A stretch of DNA of 64,000 nucleotides. Origin: Clytia hemisphaerica (Eukaryota > Cnidaria > Hydrozoa > Leptothecata > Clytiidae). Shown here one piece after another: positions 56,201 to 63,364 of the stretch; position 1 is the first letter of the stretch, and each line of letters opens with the position of its first letter. Position numbers and translations under genes: made by a program. The DNA is taken from the NCBI GenBank assembly GCA_902728285.1, contig CACVBU010001184.1, positions 284,100 to 348,099 of the forward strand, written 5' to 3'. The notes under the pieces are model-generated. The model searched no databases and was not told the origin of the DNA. It saw only the letters and a list, made by a program, of their open reading frames with translations.

Positions 56201-56298
56201 TAGAAATTTGGTCTGTTCATTTGTACAACCTAGCTAGAGGATTTGGCAATCCTGCTAACGTTGTGGCCGTCAAGGATCTGGAGTTTGGTGAATATTAA
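37941..56298 (+). CDS. Secreted PAN/Apple + repeated beta-module protein (6 exons)
   Basis: Joining 37941-38243, 39731-39779, 40385-40558, 44637-45404, 52878-53159 and 56072-56298 gives 1803 nt: 600 residues and TAA. Every junction is GT-AG. The first intron is phase 0 and the other four are phase 1. Residues 1-19 form a signal peptide. Residues 20-101 are a PAN/Apple-like domain with Cys at 48, 52, 58 and 70. The rest is about three diverged copies of a ~150-residue beta-rich module, with recurring GQxxDIxMEQ-, YINGV- and VIKNFEFG-like patterns, reminiscent of concanavalin/LamG-type sandwiches. I infer a secreted adhesive or glycan-binding role; not a named family. Introns hold a LINE, many MITEs and a 5S-containing block. 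If the donor at 45405 is skipped, the frame stops at 45419-45421. Confidence 0.8.
38278..38564. mobile_element. Inverted-repeat element beside the exon 1 donor
   Basis: GGGTATGTGCGGACGG on the left and CCGTCCGCACATACCC on the right are inverted. Inside, ACCCTTAGAGAGACT recurs about five times in tandem-like fashion. The left part lies within 35 nt of the PAN exon 1 splice donor. True outer ends are uncertain and may reach the C-tract at 38588. Confidence 0.6.
38673..39050 (+). other. Intronic, CACG-family left end only
   Basis: TTTTTTATAAGAACATAAGG at 38673 matches the left end of the element at 2668. The right end was not found. Confidence 0.4.
39055..39447. mobile_element. TA-flanked MITE, GCGTACAAACTTT family, copy 1
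   Basis: CGCGTACAAACTTTTGCG on the left and CGCGAAAGTTTGTACACG on the right, next to TA (39053-39054, 39448-39449). Intron 1 of the PAN gene. Same family as 57999-58414. Confidence 0.8.
39731..39779 (+). CDS. PAN gene exon 2 (49 nt)
   Basis: Acceptor TTCTTTTAG, donor GAAG|GTAGGC, phase 0 in and phase 1 out. Encodes ALVRPVTFKKEFEYNE, the lead-in strand of the first module. It is very short; support comes from the frame, which only closes with it included. Confidence 0.65.
39786..39934. mobile_element. Foldback MITE 7 nt after exon 2
   Basis: CAATAAGCATAGCTTATGCC and AGGGGCAAATCACT pair with AGTGATTTGCCCCTTGGC and TTATGCTTATTG. The hairpin starts 7 nt downstream of exon 2 of the PAN gene. Confidence 0.75.
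39935..40212 (+). repeat. Dispersed ATGCTTATAAGC repeat, copy 1
   Basis: Shares, in reverse, GCTTATAAGCGTTATGCTTA, CAGATTTG and TTATACTTGA-like stretches with 56828-57192. Confidence 0.6.
40385..40558 (+). CDS. PAN gene exon 3
   Basis: Acceptor CATTTTTAG, donor CAAG|GTTAGT, phase 1 both sides. Encodes WSLSMEIEPLTI and YYSIIQLSGTDNE, the first half of module 1, with a typical beta-sandwich look. Confidence 0.75.
40673..40818. mobile_element. Foldback MITE in intron 3
   Basis: GCTCCGAAACGAAATGAAAC and CATTCTATTGGTTA pair with TAACCAATAGAATGG and GTTACGTTTTGGAGC. Terminal parts CGTTTACACGCTAC and GTAGTATGTGAGC also pair. Confidence 0.75.
40820..41940. other. Intron 3, nothing recognised
   Basis: No repeat ends, RNA genes or coding content recognised. 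A 67-codon minus-strand frame at 41506-41709 is unsupported. Confidence 0.4.
41948..42190 (-). pseudogene. LINE 3' end (C-terminal fragment)
   Basis: Minus-strand translation gives SSKFVLWNPTRGRSKRGKR, then TLIDTLLSDTG and a DRE-C-KRRI tail, then a stop. This is the C-terminal signature of RTE/CFDP2-like LINE polymerases (KRGRP, AMxDR, W). An AGGTAGGTAGGTA tail follows, as in 3' ends of such elements. Everything upstream is missing, so it is a 5'-truncated insertion. Confidence 0.75.
42665..43022. mobile_element. Diverged relative of the 5551 MITE
   Basis: CATCCCTTTGTCACAGACCT on the left and GGGGTTGTGAGACAAGTG on the right, with ATCCCCACTGA-type words inside as in 5551-5793. Confidence 0.55.
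43371..44089. mobile_element. mariner-like element, CAGGGTGTCCCGAAAA ends
   Basis: CAGGGTGTCCCGAAAAAAAG on the left is mirrored by CTTTTTTTCGGGACACCCTG... on the right, each next to TA. 719 bp, no transposase. The flanking sequence CTTGCAGATCCTT is present on both sides (43212 and 44092), so it may lie within a duplicated segment. Confidence 0.8.
44146..44243. mobile_element. Foldback MITE, CCCAGCTGGCACACAACG
   Basis: CCCAGCTGGCACACAACG pairs with CGTTGTGTGCCAGCTGGG over a 98-bp hairpin. A half-copy (CGCCGTGTGCCAGCTG) is near 59213. Confidence 0.85.
44311..44480. mobile_element. Second copy of the 34345 MITE
   Basis: TATACACTTTTTCGACCGTA to GGTCAAAAAGTTGTA, with TCAGGCGCGTGCCACTT inside. 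It ends about 155 bp before PAN exon 4. Confidence 0.7.
44637..45404 (+). CDS. PAN gene exon 4 (module 1 end + module 2)
   Basis: Acceptor TACATTTACAG, donor TTCG|GTAAGA, phase 1 both sides. It completes module 1 (IIGQEIDIKMEQK, WKLKIYINGVV) and encodes all of module 2 (LTIGQFHDVMIEYEQ, then NIVIKNFEF). Reading through the donor gives a stop six codons on, so a shorter isoform is possible. Confidence 0.85.
45717..45990. mobile_element. TA-flanked MITE abutting the LINE
   Basis: TACTCTTGTCTC on the left and GAGACAAGAGTA on the right. Inside are TCTAATAAGCGGGGG and G-tracts. Architecture matches 10225-10505. Its right end coincides with the point where LINE RT homology stops. Confidence 0.8.
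46005..47735 (-). mobile_element. CR1-like LINE ORF2: endonuclease + truncated RT
   Basis: From 47728 downwards: MKVLYANPNQSTSFK, HIVAICE (catalytic Glu region), a frameshift near 47610, then GRGVIILVH, VITCIYRSPSSS, CFLGDFNFPTINW and LTGEENQIVNL. This is an AP endonuclease of the CR1/L2/jockey type. RT homology follows: PDEIHPIMLVEL, RPVSLTSVVCKLMESF and VVDTIY-DF, where it stops just inside motif A at about 46005. YxDD and everything 3' of it are absent. Multiple frame breaks make it inactive. It sits in intron 4 of the PAN gene, antisense. Confidence 0.85.
47735..48487 (-). mobile_element. CR1-like LINE ORF1
   Basis: ATG at 48487. About 190 codons run to an in-frame TGA at 47918-47920, and the same frame then continues as KEIYRIRGDSKNGFTVKK to about 47740. 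It shows an N-terminal coiled-coil-like Glu/Lys region, then NIIVHGVPE, ISRFGKTSNDKKRPILICL and LTPEMRKKLRLLS, the RRM/CTD-like pattern of LINE ORF1 RNA-binding proteins. It lies directly upstream of ORF2. Confidence 0.8.
48629..48870 (+). other. Unrecognised open frame in the GC-rich block
   Basis: 80 codons with a protein-like stretch (VARNPVTGDGGVMKFGM, then SPFDMLNVFKKF). Not a family I recognise. It adjoins the LINE 5' end, and real coding is unproven. Confidence 0.25.
48912..48950 (-). ncRNA. tRNA-like A-box sequence, copy 2
   Basis: Minus-strand TTGGCCCAGTGGT, then TTCACGCACTGAGG, as in 49236-49300. The B-box part is lost. Probably a SINE or tRNA pseudogene. Confidence 0.4.
49236..49300 (-). 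ncRNA. tRNA-like sequence with A and B boxes
   Basis: Minus strand: TAGCCCAGTGG (A box, 49290-49280) and GATCGAATCC (near B box, 49251-49242), then T-runs. Spacing is near that of a tRNA, but a full cloverleaf was not folded. It lies downstream of the 5S gene on the same strand, so a small-RNA cluster or composite SINE is possible. Confidence 0.5.
49434..49438 (-). terminator. Pol III T-run after 5S
   Basis: Five T in the minus strand, 14 nt past the helix I end. Confidence 0.5.
49452..49567 (-). rRNA. 5S ribosomal RNA gene
   Basis: The minus strand shows the conserved 5S elements in order: GTCCATACCACG, GATCACGGAAGTTAAGCAT (box A region) and TTGGATGGGGGACCGCCTGG (box C region). The 5' UCCAC pairs with 3' GUGGA, closing helix I, for a length of about 116 nt. 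T5 follows at 49438-49434 and a TATA-like box precedes. Arm pairing plus conserved boxes suggest a gene rather than a scrap. Several positions differ from the usual metazoan sequence (for example AAGTTAAGC). Confidence 0.85.
49578..49586 (-). promoter_or_regulatory. TATA-like box before the 5S gene
   Basis: TATAAATAA lies 11-19 nt upstream of the predicted 5S start, somewhat closer than the usual -25 to -30. Confidence 0.45.
49607..51330 (+). repeat. GC-rich tandem repeat, unit about 382 bp
   Basis: GGGTACCACCGCGGACGGCC-type anchors at about 49807, 50189, 50570 and 51157, plus one at 50775 where half a unit is missing, show a 381-382 bp period. Each unit has two halves. One runs from the anchor to GGGTACACGCCTGCACCAG and CAAAAGCCGGCAAAA. 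The other contains GGACCAATTGAGGCCTCTAC and TTTAAAAGGCTTGGAAAGGC. About 4.5 units in all. Confidence 0.85.
51330..52000. other. GC-rich unassigned sequence
   Basis: Contains GGGCCTCCCGGACAG, GGTCGATAGACCG and several CCGGAC/GTCCGG words. No rRNA or coding match recognised. Confidence 0.4.
52030..52310 (+). repeat. Minisatellite, GAGTTTATCTAAGCGAAAAA
   Basis: About ten imperfect copies of a 22-25 bp unit (GAGTTTATCTAAGCGAAAAA plus GT). It starts just past the GC-rich block and 570 bp before PAN exon 5. Confidence 0.85.
52878..53159 (+). CDS. PAN gene exon 5 (module 3 first half)
   Basis: Acceptor CATTTACAG, donor CCCAG|GTACGT, phase 1 both sides. Encodes GYLRLKIKRMETHIYN and IMIFGFPDSL, aligning with the opening strands of modules 1 and 2. 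Confidence 0.8.
53172..53465. mobile_element. TIR MITE, CTGCACACATCCCCTATA ends
   Basis: The left arm CTGCACACATCCCCTATA...GGGATGCGTATCATG is mirrored by CATGATACGCATCCCC...GAGATGTGCACAG on the right. It begins 12 nt after the PAN exon 5 donor site. Confidence 0.8.
54032..54297 (+). mobile_element. GCGTACAAACTTT MITE, truncated copy
   Basis: GGCGTACAAACTTTCGCGAG after TA, and interior words shared with 57999-58414. The right end is missing. Confidence 0.65.
54986..55041 (+). promoter_or_regulatory. Second TGACCT half-site array
   Basis: At least six TGACCT hexamers in 56 bp; from 55006 five follow at 1-2 nt spacing. ACTAACCG follows, as at 12490. It lies in intron 5 of the PAN gene. Possible nuclear-receptor DR1 sites, or simply a minisatellite within a repeat. 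Confidence 0.45.
55665..55825. mobile_element. Foldback/minisatellite, CCCCGACGAA units
   Basis: TACCTTATCGGGGAAAACTT on the left and AGTTTTCCCCGATAAAGGTA on the right are inverted, with TA at each edge. The middle is TTTTCCCCGACGAA/ATT repeated about six times. The repetitive open frames on the minus strand are artefacts. Confidence 0.75.
55935..56025 (+). mobile_element. Partial copy of the 53172 MITE
   Basis: CTACACGCATCCCCTCTGAT, GTTTTGATATAGG and GTATGAAATTCTCGTCT match the left arm of 53172-53465. It ends about 45 bp before PAN exon 6. Confidence 0.65.
56072..56298 (+). CDS. PAN gene exon 6 (module 3 end)
   Basis: Acceptor TTTCTTTATAG, phase 1 in. Encodes YNYHQLEIKYLPT, MEVIFDGVSQTQ and VVAVKDLEFGEY, then TAA at 56296-56298. 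No AATAAA was seen close downstream. Confidence 0.8.
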
Positions 56299-56689
56299 CA
56301 AGATTCGAAAAAAAATGTGATAAAAAATTCCCTACATAGCAAAAGAATGTAACAGTTATATAAGTATTTTATGTTTCCGTTTTAACCAGAAATGAGGAAA
56401 AAATTTCGAACGATGCAATAGATCAATAACACTTGGTGCCATGAAAAGAAAACACGTACGTAAAAGTACTATGTTTAAAATGTACTATTGAACAAGGATT
56501 ATTTTATAGTATGTGACAATACCCAGTTTGCAAGTGGCGTTCTCTTGACGTCCATTTAATGTTAAACAGTGTGTTCCTCATAATAAGTAAGTATATAAGT
56601 AATTCTGTGAAGACGAAACCAATAACTGAAATTTTTAGTATAGCTAAAAGCATAGCTACTCAGCTCTCTGTGATTAAAGGCTTTACTTT

Positions 56690-57270
56690 TACATAAATGT
56701 TCCCGTTTCATATCAGCCACATATTTCATATCAGGACAGTGTCTCCCTATTGTTACGCTGATATAAGCAAAAAATGTTGTGTTTTTTCTTATTTTTGCCC
56801 GATCTTGCTCCACATCCGTGTTACATGTTTTTTTTTATAAGCATAACGCTTATAAGCATATGAAGGTTCAGATTTGCAGATTTCCTAAGCATAGCATAAG
56901 CATATACGCCAGCCTGAATTATTTTTCACGTGGTCAATCTTTTTCTGTCCAAAAAGGTTTGGAAGTGGTCAAGTATAAAAAGACATTCCACGACTAGGCA
57001 CATTCCACTGCTCCAAAAATCTGAACGCCTTTTGAATTGAATGTTAACAAAATTTCAGAGATTCTTTAAAAAATTGGGTTGGGTGAATCAAAGTATAATA
57101 ATTCATAAGCATCATATAATAAGTATATGCTATGCCTTGATGTGTTGAAAGCTTAAGCATACTCGAGCCTGACCTTATAAAAAAAACAACATGTAATTCA
57201 ATGTTAAAAAAATTGTAAACTATAATTGATGAGTAAGCAAACGATATGACTCTTATTTAAAAAACAAAAC
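56690..57270 (+). repeat. Dispersed repeat, copy 2, with insertion
   Basis: Matches 36285-36490 at both ends. The middle (56828-57192) is an inserted ATAAGCATA element. An ACATAAATGTTCCCGTTTC start corresponds to ACATAAGTGTTTCCGTTTC at 35765. Confidence 0.65.
56828..57192. mobile_element. ATAAGCATAACGCTTATAAGC element
   Basis: It begins T-run plus ATAAGCATAACGCTTATAAG and ends GACCTTATAAAAAAAAC. Shares sequence with 39935-40212. Non-coding. Confidence 0.6.
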
Positions 57271-57279
57271 CTTTAAAAA

Positions 57280-57990
57280 CTTGATTTAGAAGGGTTTTCA
57301 GTTCTGAGATAGCAAGTCTTAAGTATACAAGAGTGCAACTTTTCAACTTTGAAGATGAAGTGAGTTATTCCAAAATAAGCTAACTTGTCATAACTAACGT
57401 TAATTTGAAAAAGGTCCAAGAAAGTTAATTTTATCTGATACTATGATTTTATATGCATCAGAAAGAAAAACTCTTCTTTCCATTGCTGAAAGAATTTTAT
57501 CCAACCAGTTTTTCACTAACGAGAAATTTGACTTGAAAGGTGCATAAGTTTGACCAATAAAATGGAAAATTTCATCGAAATGACATAAAGAAGAGCTGCC
57601 ACTCAAAAGTTGATTAGGTTTTTTGCTCGACATTTTTAATTTCCAACGTGGTGTGCTTGAAGCTTCATATCTCTAAGAGTCTTTTCGCAATGAAATTTTC
57701 ACCATAAAACGCTGATTAAACCTGTCTTCAGTTAATATAAAATTTCAGTTGGTTAAGCTTAAATTGTTTTCATAATTCGATTTTACTTTTTTTGAGTATA
57801 CTTTTTTTGTGGAACACACTGTGTAGACGTCGCGAATGTTAAGCAGATGTCTACTGCACGTGTTATGACAACTGGGCGTGGGTGATGAAAATATTTCTTT
57901 TTATTTTGATAATTGTAGCACGATGAACATTTGTATTTCGCACAGACTGCATTTCATATGTTACTATTTAATTTTTCATATTTTTTTCAA
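57280..57990. other. No supported gene
   Basis: AT-rich. A 77-codon minus frame at 57400-57633 lacks family content. Confidence 0.4.
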
Positions 57991-57998
57991 CTACTATA

Positions 57999-58414
57999 GG
58001 CGTACAAACTTTCGCGAGCAGAAACTTTCGTCGTGATTTTCGCGAATTTTGGCCTTTTCGCGAATGTAAATGTGTTTGAAAATTCTTAACAGGGCAATTC
58101 GCGAAAGTTTATGATCGTGAAAAATTCTTAAAAAAGTTGGAAATCTATAAAACCTCGAAATCGTAATAAATATAAAATTTTCGGCATATTATTATCCTTT
58201 AATGCCTTTTTAAAGTCGAAGAGCAATCGTCTTTAGCGGATTAAAGGAATATTTTTAACTTTTAAGGCAATTTTTTCTCGAAAATTCTCATTTTTATCAA
58301 ACGATTCGTGAAAGTTTATGCTTGCGAAAAAAGTTTTTTCCTCAAATCCGCGAAAGTAAATGTTGCAAATTTTGCGATCTTGCAAAAGTTTCTGCTCGCG
58401 AAAGTTTGTACGCC
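57999..58414. mobile_element. TA-flanked MITE, GGCGTACAAACTTTCGCGAG, complete copy
   Basis: GGCGTACAAACTTTCGCGAG followed by CAGAAACTTTCG on the left is mirrored by CTCGCGAAAGTTTGTACGCC on the right, each next to TA. 416 bp. Confidence 0.9.
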
Positions 58415-58419
58415 TAAAG

Positions 58420-59290
58420 TATTTTTTTGATTATTTAGATTTTTTAAGTTTCAAGTTTCTTTTTTGCATCAAAACTAGGGGGGGGGGCTGTTCCTGTACC
58501 ACCCTTCAACTTTTGATCTAGTGAGTCTTTTTGGATGAAATTTGGCACACATAAGGTAGCTTTTGACAAAAACTATTTTTGATGACGTCACTTATATCAT
58601 CATGCCCAAAGTGAGCAAAAACAGGGAGATTCCTTTGTTATTATAAATAGCTATTGTACTAACTATTTATTTATATCTTAATATAATACTATGATTTGTC
58701 ATAAAAATAAATTAAATTCCTTATATATTTTGATGGGTTGCTCTAAGTGTTCTCCACATATTACACTATACCAAAATATGTTTCATACGCCATATCCAGC
58801 CTAGATAATAAATGATATGTAATCCCTTATTTTCAAATAAAAACCTTGCTTTATCATATTTTTTAACTTCCGAAAACAACGAAAATCTGGCAGATTGCTT
58901 TACAGTCCTCCCAAGCAAAATCATATTACCATATACTACCGAGCCACTAAATCGCACCAGTCAGTCTATAAAAAGACTTTAAGCGGAACCAGGGCTAGAG
59001 CTTTACTGAAACGTAATTTCTGATTTTGTACGAAAGACATTCTAAGAAGAACACAAAACTTGAAATGTACAAATTTTAGGAATTTCCTAATTTCGGAAAA
59101 ATACTCAAAGTTACGGAACTGAAAGGAATGGATGACAACTAGGATGGCTTAGTTGTTTTAACGTCCTATACTTAAAAAACATCCATATAACATTAAATGA
59201 ACGTTTGAGCAACGCCGTGTGCCAGCTGAGATTGTCTTGCTATAGTCTCACATATTTTAAAGAAATATCCAATGATCCACGAAAAATTCA
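58420..59290. other. No supported gene
   Basis: AT-rich with a G-tract near 58482 and a half-copy of the CCAGCTGGCACAC MITE near 59213. Confidence 0.4.
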
Positions 59291-59533
59291 GAACGTTTAT
59301 TGACGTAAATTTAAAGAAAAACAACAATGTTTTTAAAATTGAGCAAAAGCTTTTCGATTAAAAAATCATCTTCAGTGCTACAAATGATGTTAAAAATTGG
59401 AAATCAAAAAAGTTACAATTTATGTGTTTAAAAGCAATTAAATGTAGTAAAAAAACTGGATAAAGAAACATCATAAAATACAAAAGGCAATGCATGTTAA
59501 GAGAATATGTAAAAAGTAATTAAAAATAATTGA

Positions 59534-60598
59534 CTAAGTTACTCCATTTCGGAAAAGAATTAATCGGTTTGAGTCTAGTTGGTCATTTAAAGACGGTCTC
59601 TTGAGGGCTATGATAGATGCCTCTAAGTTCTTCCGTAAACCAGTTTTCTCAGAGGCATTAAAGATAACCTTCCAAACGAATTGATGATTAGGGAATTTAC
59701 GCAGGTGTTTGGCTGGTTCAGAGTTTTTGTCAATGTTTTCATGTTCCCCCCATCTGGTTTCGACGTTTCTTTCGGTTTCTCCAACATAATTATTTCCACA
59801 AGTGCAAATTCCTTCATAAATTTTGCATGCCGGATATGGGTTCTTATCTTTGACATTAAACAATTGCCTGACCTTCTTTGTGGACCATTTAACGGCAAAA
59901 TCGATATTATTCTTAGTGAAGGACTTTAATTTCTCTAAAAAACGTTTTGATAAAGATTTATTCTCCTCACAGAACGGAATTTCAATTAGAATAAACTTTC
60001 TTGGCTCTTTAAACAAGAACTCTGGGATTATGAATTCTGACGACGTGTCAAGCTTCATTTCAAATTGATTGATAACGCTCTCTGTAAAGCGTGTGGGAAA
60101 GCCAGCATTTTTGAACTTTGTACGAATTACTTGTTTCTCAAATTCAAAATTCATACCTATCCGATACGATCTGTTGAGATCACCATTGATGGCATTTCGT
60201 TTATAGCGTTTGGGAATTTGGGAAGACCAGTGAGTTGCCATTTTGTTCGGTTTTCTGTGGACTGAGGTGTGGACTTTCTCATTTACGTTTACATCAATAT
60301 TGGTGTCCAGAAACTTCGAAGGCCCTAACTCTATTGTGAAATGAATGTTAGGGTGATAATTGTTCAGAGCAAGGAAGAGGTGGTCTGTTTCATTGATTTT
60401 TCTTCGAACAATGACGTCATCGACATATCTCTTGTAGAATGTTGGTTGAACCACTTTGACAATATCGGATTCCATTTTAGTTAGGAAGATATTCGCAAGT
60501 GTGACTGAAAGAGGTCCACCCATGGTACAGCCATCAGTCTGTTTGTAGTAATTGGATTGGAAAATAAAGGTATTCTCGGTTGATAATTTAAGTAGCAT
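59534..60598 (-). CDS. Penelope-like RT C-terminal part + GIY-YIG endonuclease
   Basis: CTMGGPLSVTLANIFLTKME and YKRYVDDVIV carry the RT core with the YVDD active site. RT thumb sequence follows, then a linker and a GIY-YIG nuclease: CKIYEGICTCGNNYVGETER, then VETRWGEHEN. The C-x-C before the nuclease is seen in several Penelope groups. It overlaps the N-terminal frame by 11 nt, consistent with a small indel. Confidence 0.9.
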   Translation of the reverse strand: MLLKLSTENTFIFQSNYYKQTDGCTMGGPLSVTLANIFLTKMESDIVKVVQPTFYKRYVDDVIVRRKINETDHLFLALNNYHPNIHFTIELGPSKFLDTNIDVNVNEKVHTSVHRKPNKMATHWSSQIPKRYKRNAINGDLNRSYRIGMNFEFEKQVIRTKFKNAGFPTRFTESVINQFEMKLDTSSEFIIPEFLFKEPRKFILIEIPFCEENKSLSKRFLEKLKSFTKNNIDFAVKWSTKKVRQLFNVKDKNPYPACKIYEGICTCGNNYVGETERNVETRWGEHENIDKNSEPAKHLRKFPNHQFVWKVIFNASEKTGLRKNLEASIIALKRPSLNDQLDSNRLILFRNGVT

Positions 60599-61380
60599 AA
60601 CGTTTCATGATAAGACGGGTGCAAATTGTGGGTAATTTCTTGTTTACATATATTTCATCTAGGATGTAGTCTATCGTGTCATAGATAGGAACATTAGTAA
60701 ATAAAGATTCAACATCATAAGAAACGTATTCATCATCGACGGTGATAGGCGGCTCATTTTGTATCATTTCAGGAAAGTCTTGGGTGCTGTTGATGATGTA
60801 GTCGTTGCAAGTATAAAGTGGCTTTAAATACTTTGAGATTACTTGTGCAGCGTTGTAGGTGAAAGTCCCTGTTTGTGCGATAATTGGTCGAAATTTTAGG
60901 TCCTGGATTGTAACTTTAGAAATATCATCGAATTTGTGTGTTTTGGCGGTACCGTACAGTTTGGCTGGTGCGTTGGATTTTGGCCACATTTCGTCATAAT
61001 GTTTGTACTTTGAGAAATTTCGGCCTAAAAAATCTTGAAAATGTTTTAAGTCGATTAGTGTTTTGTCTTCAGATTCTTTGTACACTCCGTTTTCTATGCC
61101 ATCGTTAATCATTTCTTGTAGTTTTTGGACATAATCGGCTTTGTCCATTACGACGACACACGAATCTTTGTCACTAGGGATTATAACGATGGAATCATCA
61201 TCTTTGAGTCGTTTGAGATTGGAGTATGTGAAATCTTTTGTAGTGTATACATTTTTGGTAAATTTATCACAGTAGGCGCGAAGAAATTCGTGGAGATCTT
61301 TTTTTTGGTCAGTTTCTACATTCTTGTTTAGTGAATAAGCGAGTGATTCAAGGTTGGCTGCGAGATTTTTCTTTACGTAC
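60588..61380 (-). CDS. Penelope-like RT, N-terminal part (5'-truncated)
   Basis: Contains IVIIPSDKDSCVVVMDKADY, LYGTAKTHK, FRPIIAQTGTFTYNAAQ and the catalytic-Asp motif YVSYDVESLFTNVP, as in Penelope RTs. The open frame continues upstream into the inverted arm to an ATG at 61442, but that part is antisense arm sequence. The frame ends at a stop near 60590; homology continues in another frame from 60595. Confidence 0.85.
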
Positions 61381-61962
61381 TCCACAAAGAAAGTCAGGCA
61401 ATTGTTTAATGTCAAAGATAAGAACCCATATCCGGCATGCAAAATTTATGAAGGAATTTGCACTTGTGGAAATAATTATGTTGGAGAAACCGAAAGAAAC
61501 GTCGAAACCAGATGGGGGGAACATGAAAACATTGACAAAAACTCTGAACCAGCCAAACACCTGCGTAAATTCCCTAATCATCAATTCGTTTGGAAGGTTA
61601 TCTTTAATGCCTCTGAGAAAACTGGTTTACGGAAGAACTTAGAGGCATCTATCATAGCCCTCAAGAGACCGTCTTTAAATGACCAACTAGACTCAAACCG
61701 ATTAATTCTTTTCCGAAATGGAGTAACTTAGTCAATTATTTTTAATTACTTTTTACATATTCTCTTAACATGCATTGCCTTTTGTATTTTATGATGTTTC
61801 TTTTATCCAGTTTTTTTACTACATTTAATTGCTTTTAAACACATAAATTGTAACTTTTTTGATTTCCAATTTTTAACATCATTTGTAGCACTGAAGATGA
61901 TTTTTTAATCGAAAAGCTTTTGCTCAATTTTAAAAACATTGTTGCTTTTCTTTAAATTTACT
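61381..61962 (+). repeat. Inverted second copy of the Penelope 3' end
   Basis: On the plus strand it encodes the same GIY-YIG domain (61381-61731) and 3' trailer as the minus copy, nearly identical. The translated copies look the same over the nuclease region, so duplication was recent or part of the insertion. Confidence 0.9.
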
Positions 61963-62177
61963 TTTGGAATGGCAAAATTTCAAAGAAAGTTTATTGACGT
62001 CTTCAGGCTAAAGAAATGTCCCAAAGTGCTAAAATCTTTATTAATTATTAAATAATAGAGATCCTTTGTCCTAATGAATTGGGAAATTATGACTTTGAAA
62101 TCCCAATTTCCTGGAATGCTGAGCAAATTGAGCAGTTTGCAAGGTAATGGTTTGAGTATCAATTCATCAATATTGCG

Positions 62178-62425
62178 ACCGTAGCATGATGGAAGAGCAT
62201 CCAGCTACGGTGCGCAAGGTTGATGGCTCGATCCCTAGACGGGTCAAACCAAAGATTCCCAAAATGGTACTTGATACCTCTCTGCTTGATGCTCAGCAAT
62301 TAAAGAGACGGATCAAGGTTAAGTGGAAAAATCCAGGGAAAGGAGTGGCGCCCTCCCTTACCTTCGGGTAGACAGCTAGAGAAAAGGGAGCCTTCGGGTC
62401 GCCCTCGACTGCGGTTGCAAACTTA
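62178..62425 (+). mobile_element. tRNA-derived SINE
   Basis: TAGCATGATGGAAGAGC (A box) and GGCTCGATCCC (B box) lie about 46 nt apart at 62184 and 62227. A non-tRNA body follows, with AAAGGGAGCCTTCGGGTCGC near the end. No poly(A) seen. Confidence 0.7.
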
Positions 62426-62460
62426 CTTATTCAATATTTTAGATATGCAATAGGTTTCAC

Positions 62461-62559
62461 GTTGGTTATTGGATTCATTAACCCTCGGTGATGATATTCA
62501 ACTCGGCTTCGCCTTGTTGAATATTCATCACCTCGGGTTAATAAATCTCAATAACCAAC
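62461..62559. mobile_element. Foldback hairpin
   Basis: GTTGGTTATTG and TTAACCCTCGGTGATGATAT pair with ATATTCATCACCTCGGGTTA and CAATAACCAAC around a short loop GGCTTCGCC. It sits between the SINE and hAT copy C. Confidence 0.8.
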
Positions 62560-62584
62560 TTTTACTTATTGAATATCTGCTGAA

Positions 62585-63360
62585 TGTCATAGTTTTCTGA
62601 ACAAGTAAAACTTTTCAATTTTCAACTTTTAAAATTTTAAAAATGCCCCAATTTATACCGATTTAGAACCAAAAATAAAGTTCCTAAGATGAAAAACATG
62701 AGCTGTTTATACTTGAAATGGAAATTTTATACCTAGCAAGTCGATTTGGTCTATACTTTTGTTTTCTAAAACTTTATCAGAAAAATTACCCGATAATCTT
62801 TAAACTTTTACGTCATTGGTCTTACTTTACCTCTCTGAAAGATCAATGGCCGAAAGAGACCCCAAAATTGGCAGGAATAAGGGTTCTTTGTAATTTTGGC
62901 GGCGCAAGCAAAACATTTTGGTGTAAGAAAGGTCAAACAGCTTAAAAGATCTTCTAAAAAGGAGAAAGTTATTATCATAAGACCACAAAAACCACAGCGA
63001 GCATTATCAAGTTTCGATCTTTTTGGCAATCTTTCATTTTGGGGGTTAGCATCCTCTTTAACCCCTTGTGGATACACAACACTTTTCTTGCGTGGAATTT
63101 TCGCCATTCATTGTTGATAGTAGTTTTATGAAAAAAGTCAAAAGAAAGGATGCAAGAGCGTAAAATAAAAGAAACGCCGCAGGCGAAAATAATTCACATT
63201 GTATCTATAGAAGGCGCGATATAAACGTGCTGACGGGAGCCAAATCACTCAATTAAACATCAACAACATTTTCACAGCCCCTTGAAAAGCTCTTTTTGGC
63301 GCCCCTCTCAGATCTTTCTGGGTGGTGCACTGCACACCCTGCACCCCCTGCCAGGTCGCC
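62585..63360 (+). mobile_element. hAT-like element, copy C (left-truncated)
   Basis: Matches copy A from GTCATAGTTTTCTGAACAA (7079) to CCCCTGCCAGGTCGCC (8209-8224). The outer ACTG is replaced by TGCAG and the left end is missing. It lacks both nested insertions of copy A and so preserves the pre-insertion sequence. Confidence 0.8.
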
Positions 63361-63364
63361 TGCA

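Larger units (their letters stand above)
59307..61988 (-). mobile_element. Penelope-like element with inverted arms
   Basis: GTTTATTGACGT lies on both sides (59295-59306, 61989-62000), a 12-bp target duplication. The body reads RT then GIY-YIG on the minus strand. The element's 3' ~580 bp (59307-59884) is repeated in inverted orientation at 61381-61962. A further ~26 bp extension sits before the right duplication. Inverted terminal copies and short extensions are known for Penelope elements. The RT N-terminus is missing and a frameshift splits it. Confidence 0.9.

Noticed and set aside
61331..61642. Independent gene frame in the Penelope right arm
   Set aside because: It is the out-of-frame shadow of the inverted GIY-YIG copy; the real frame is 61381-61731.
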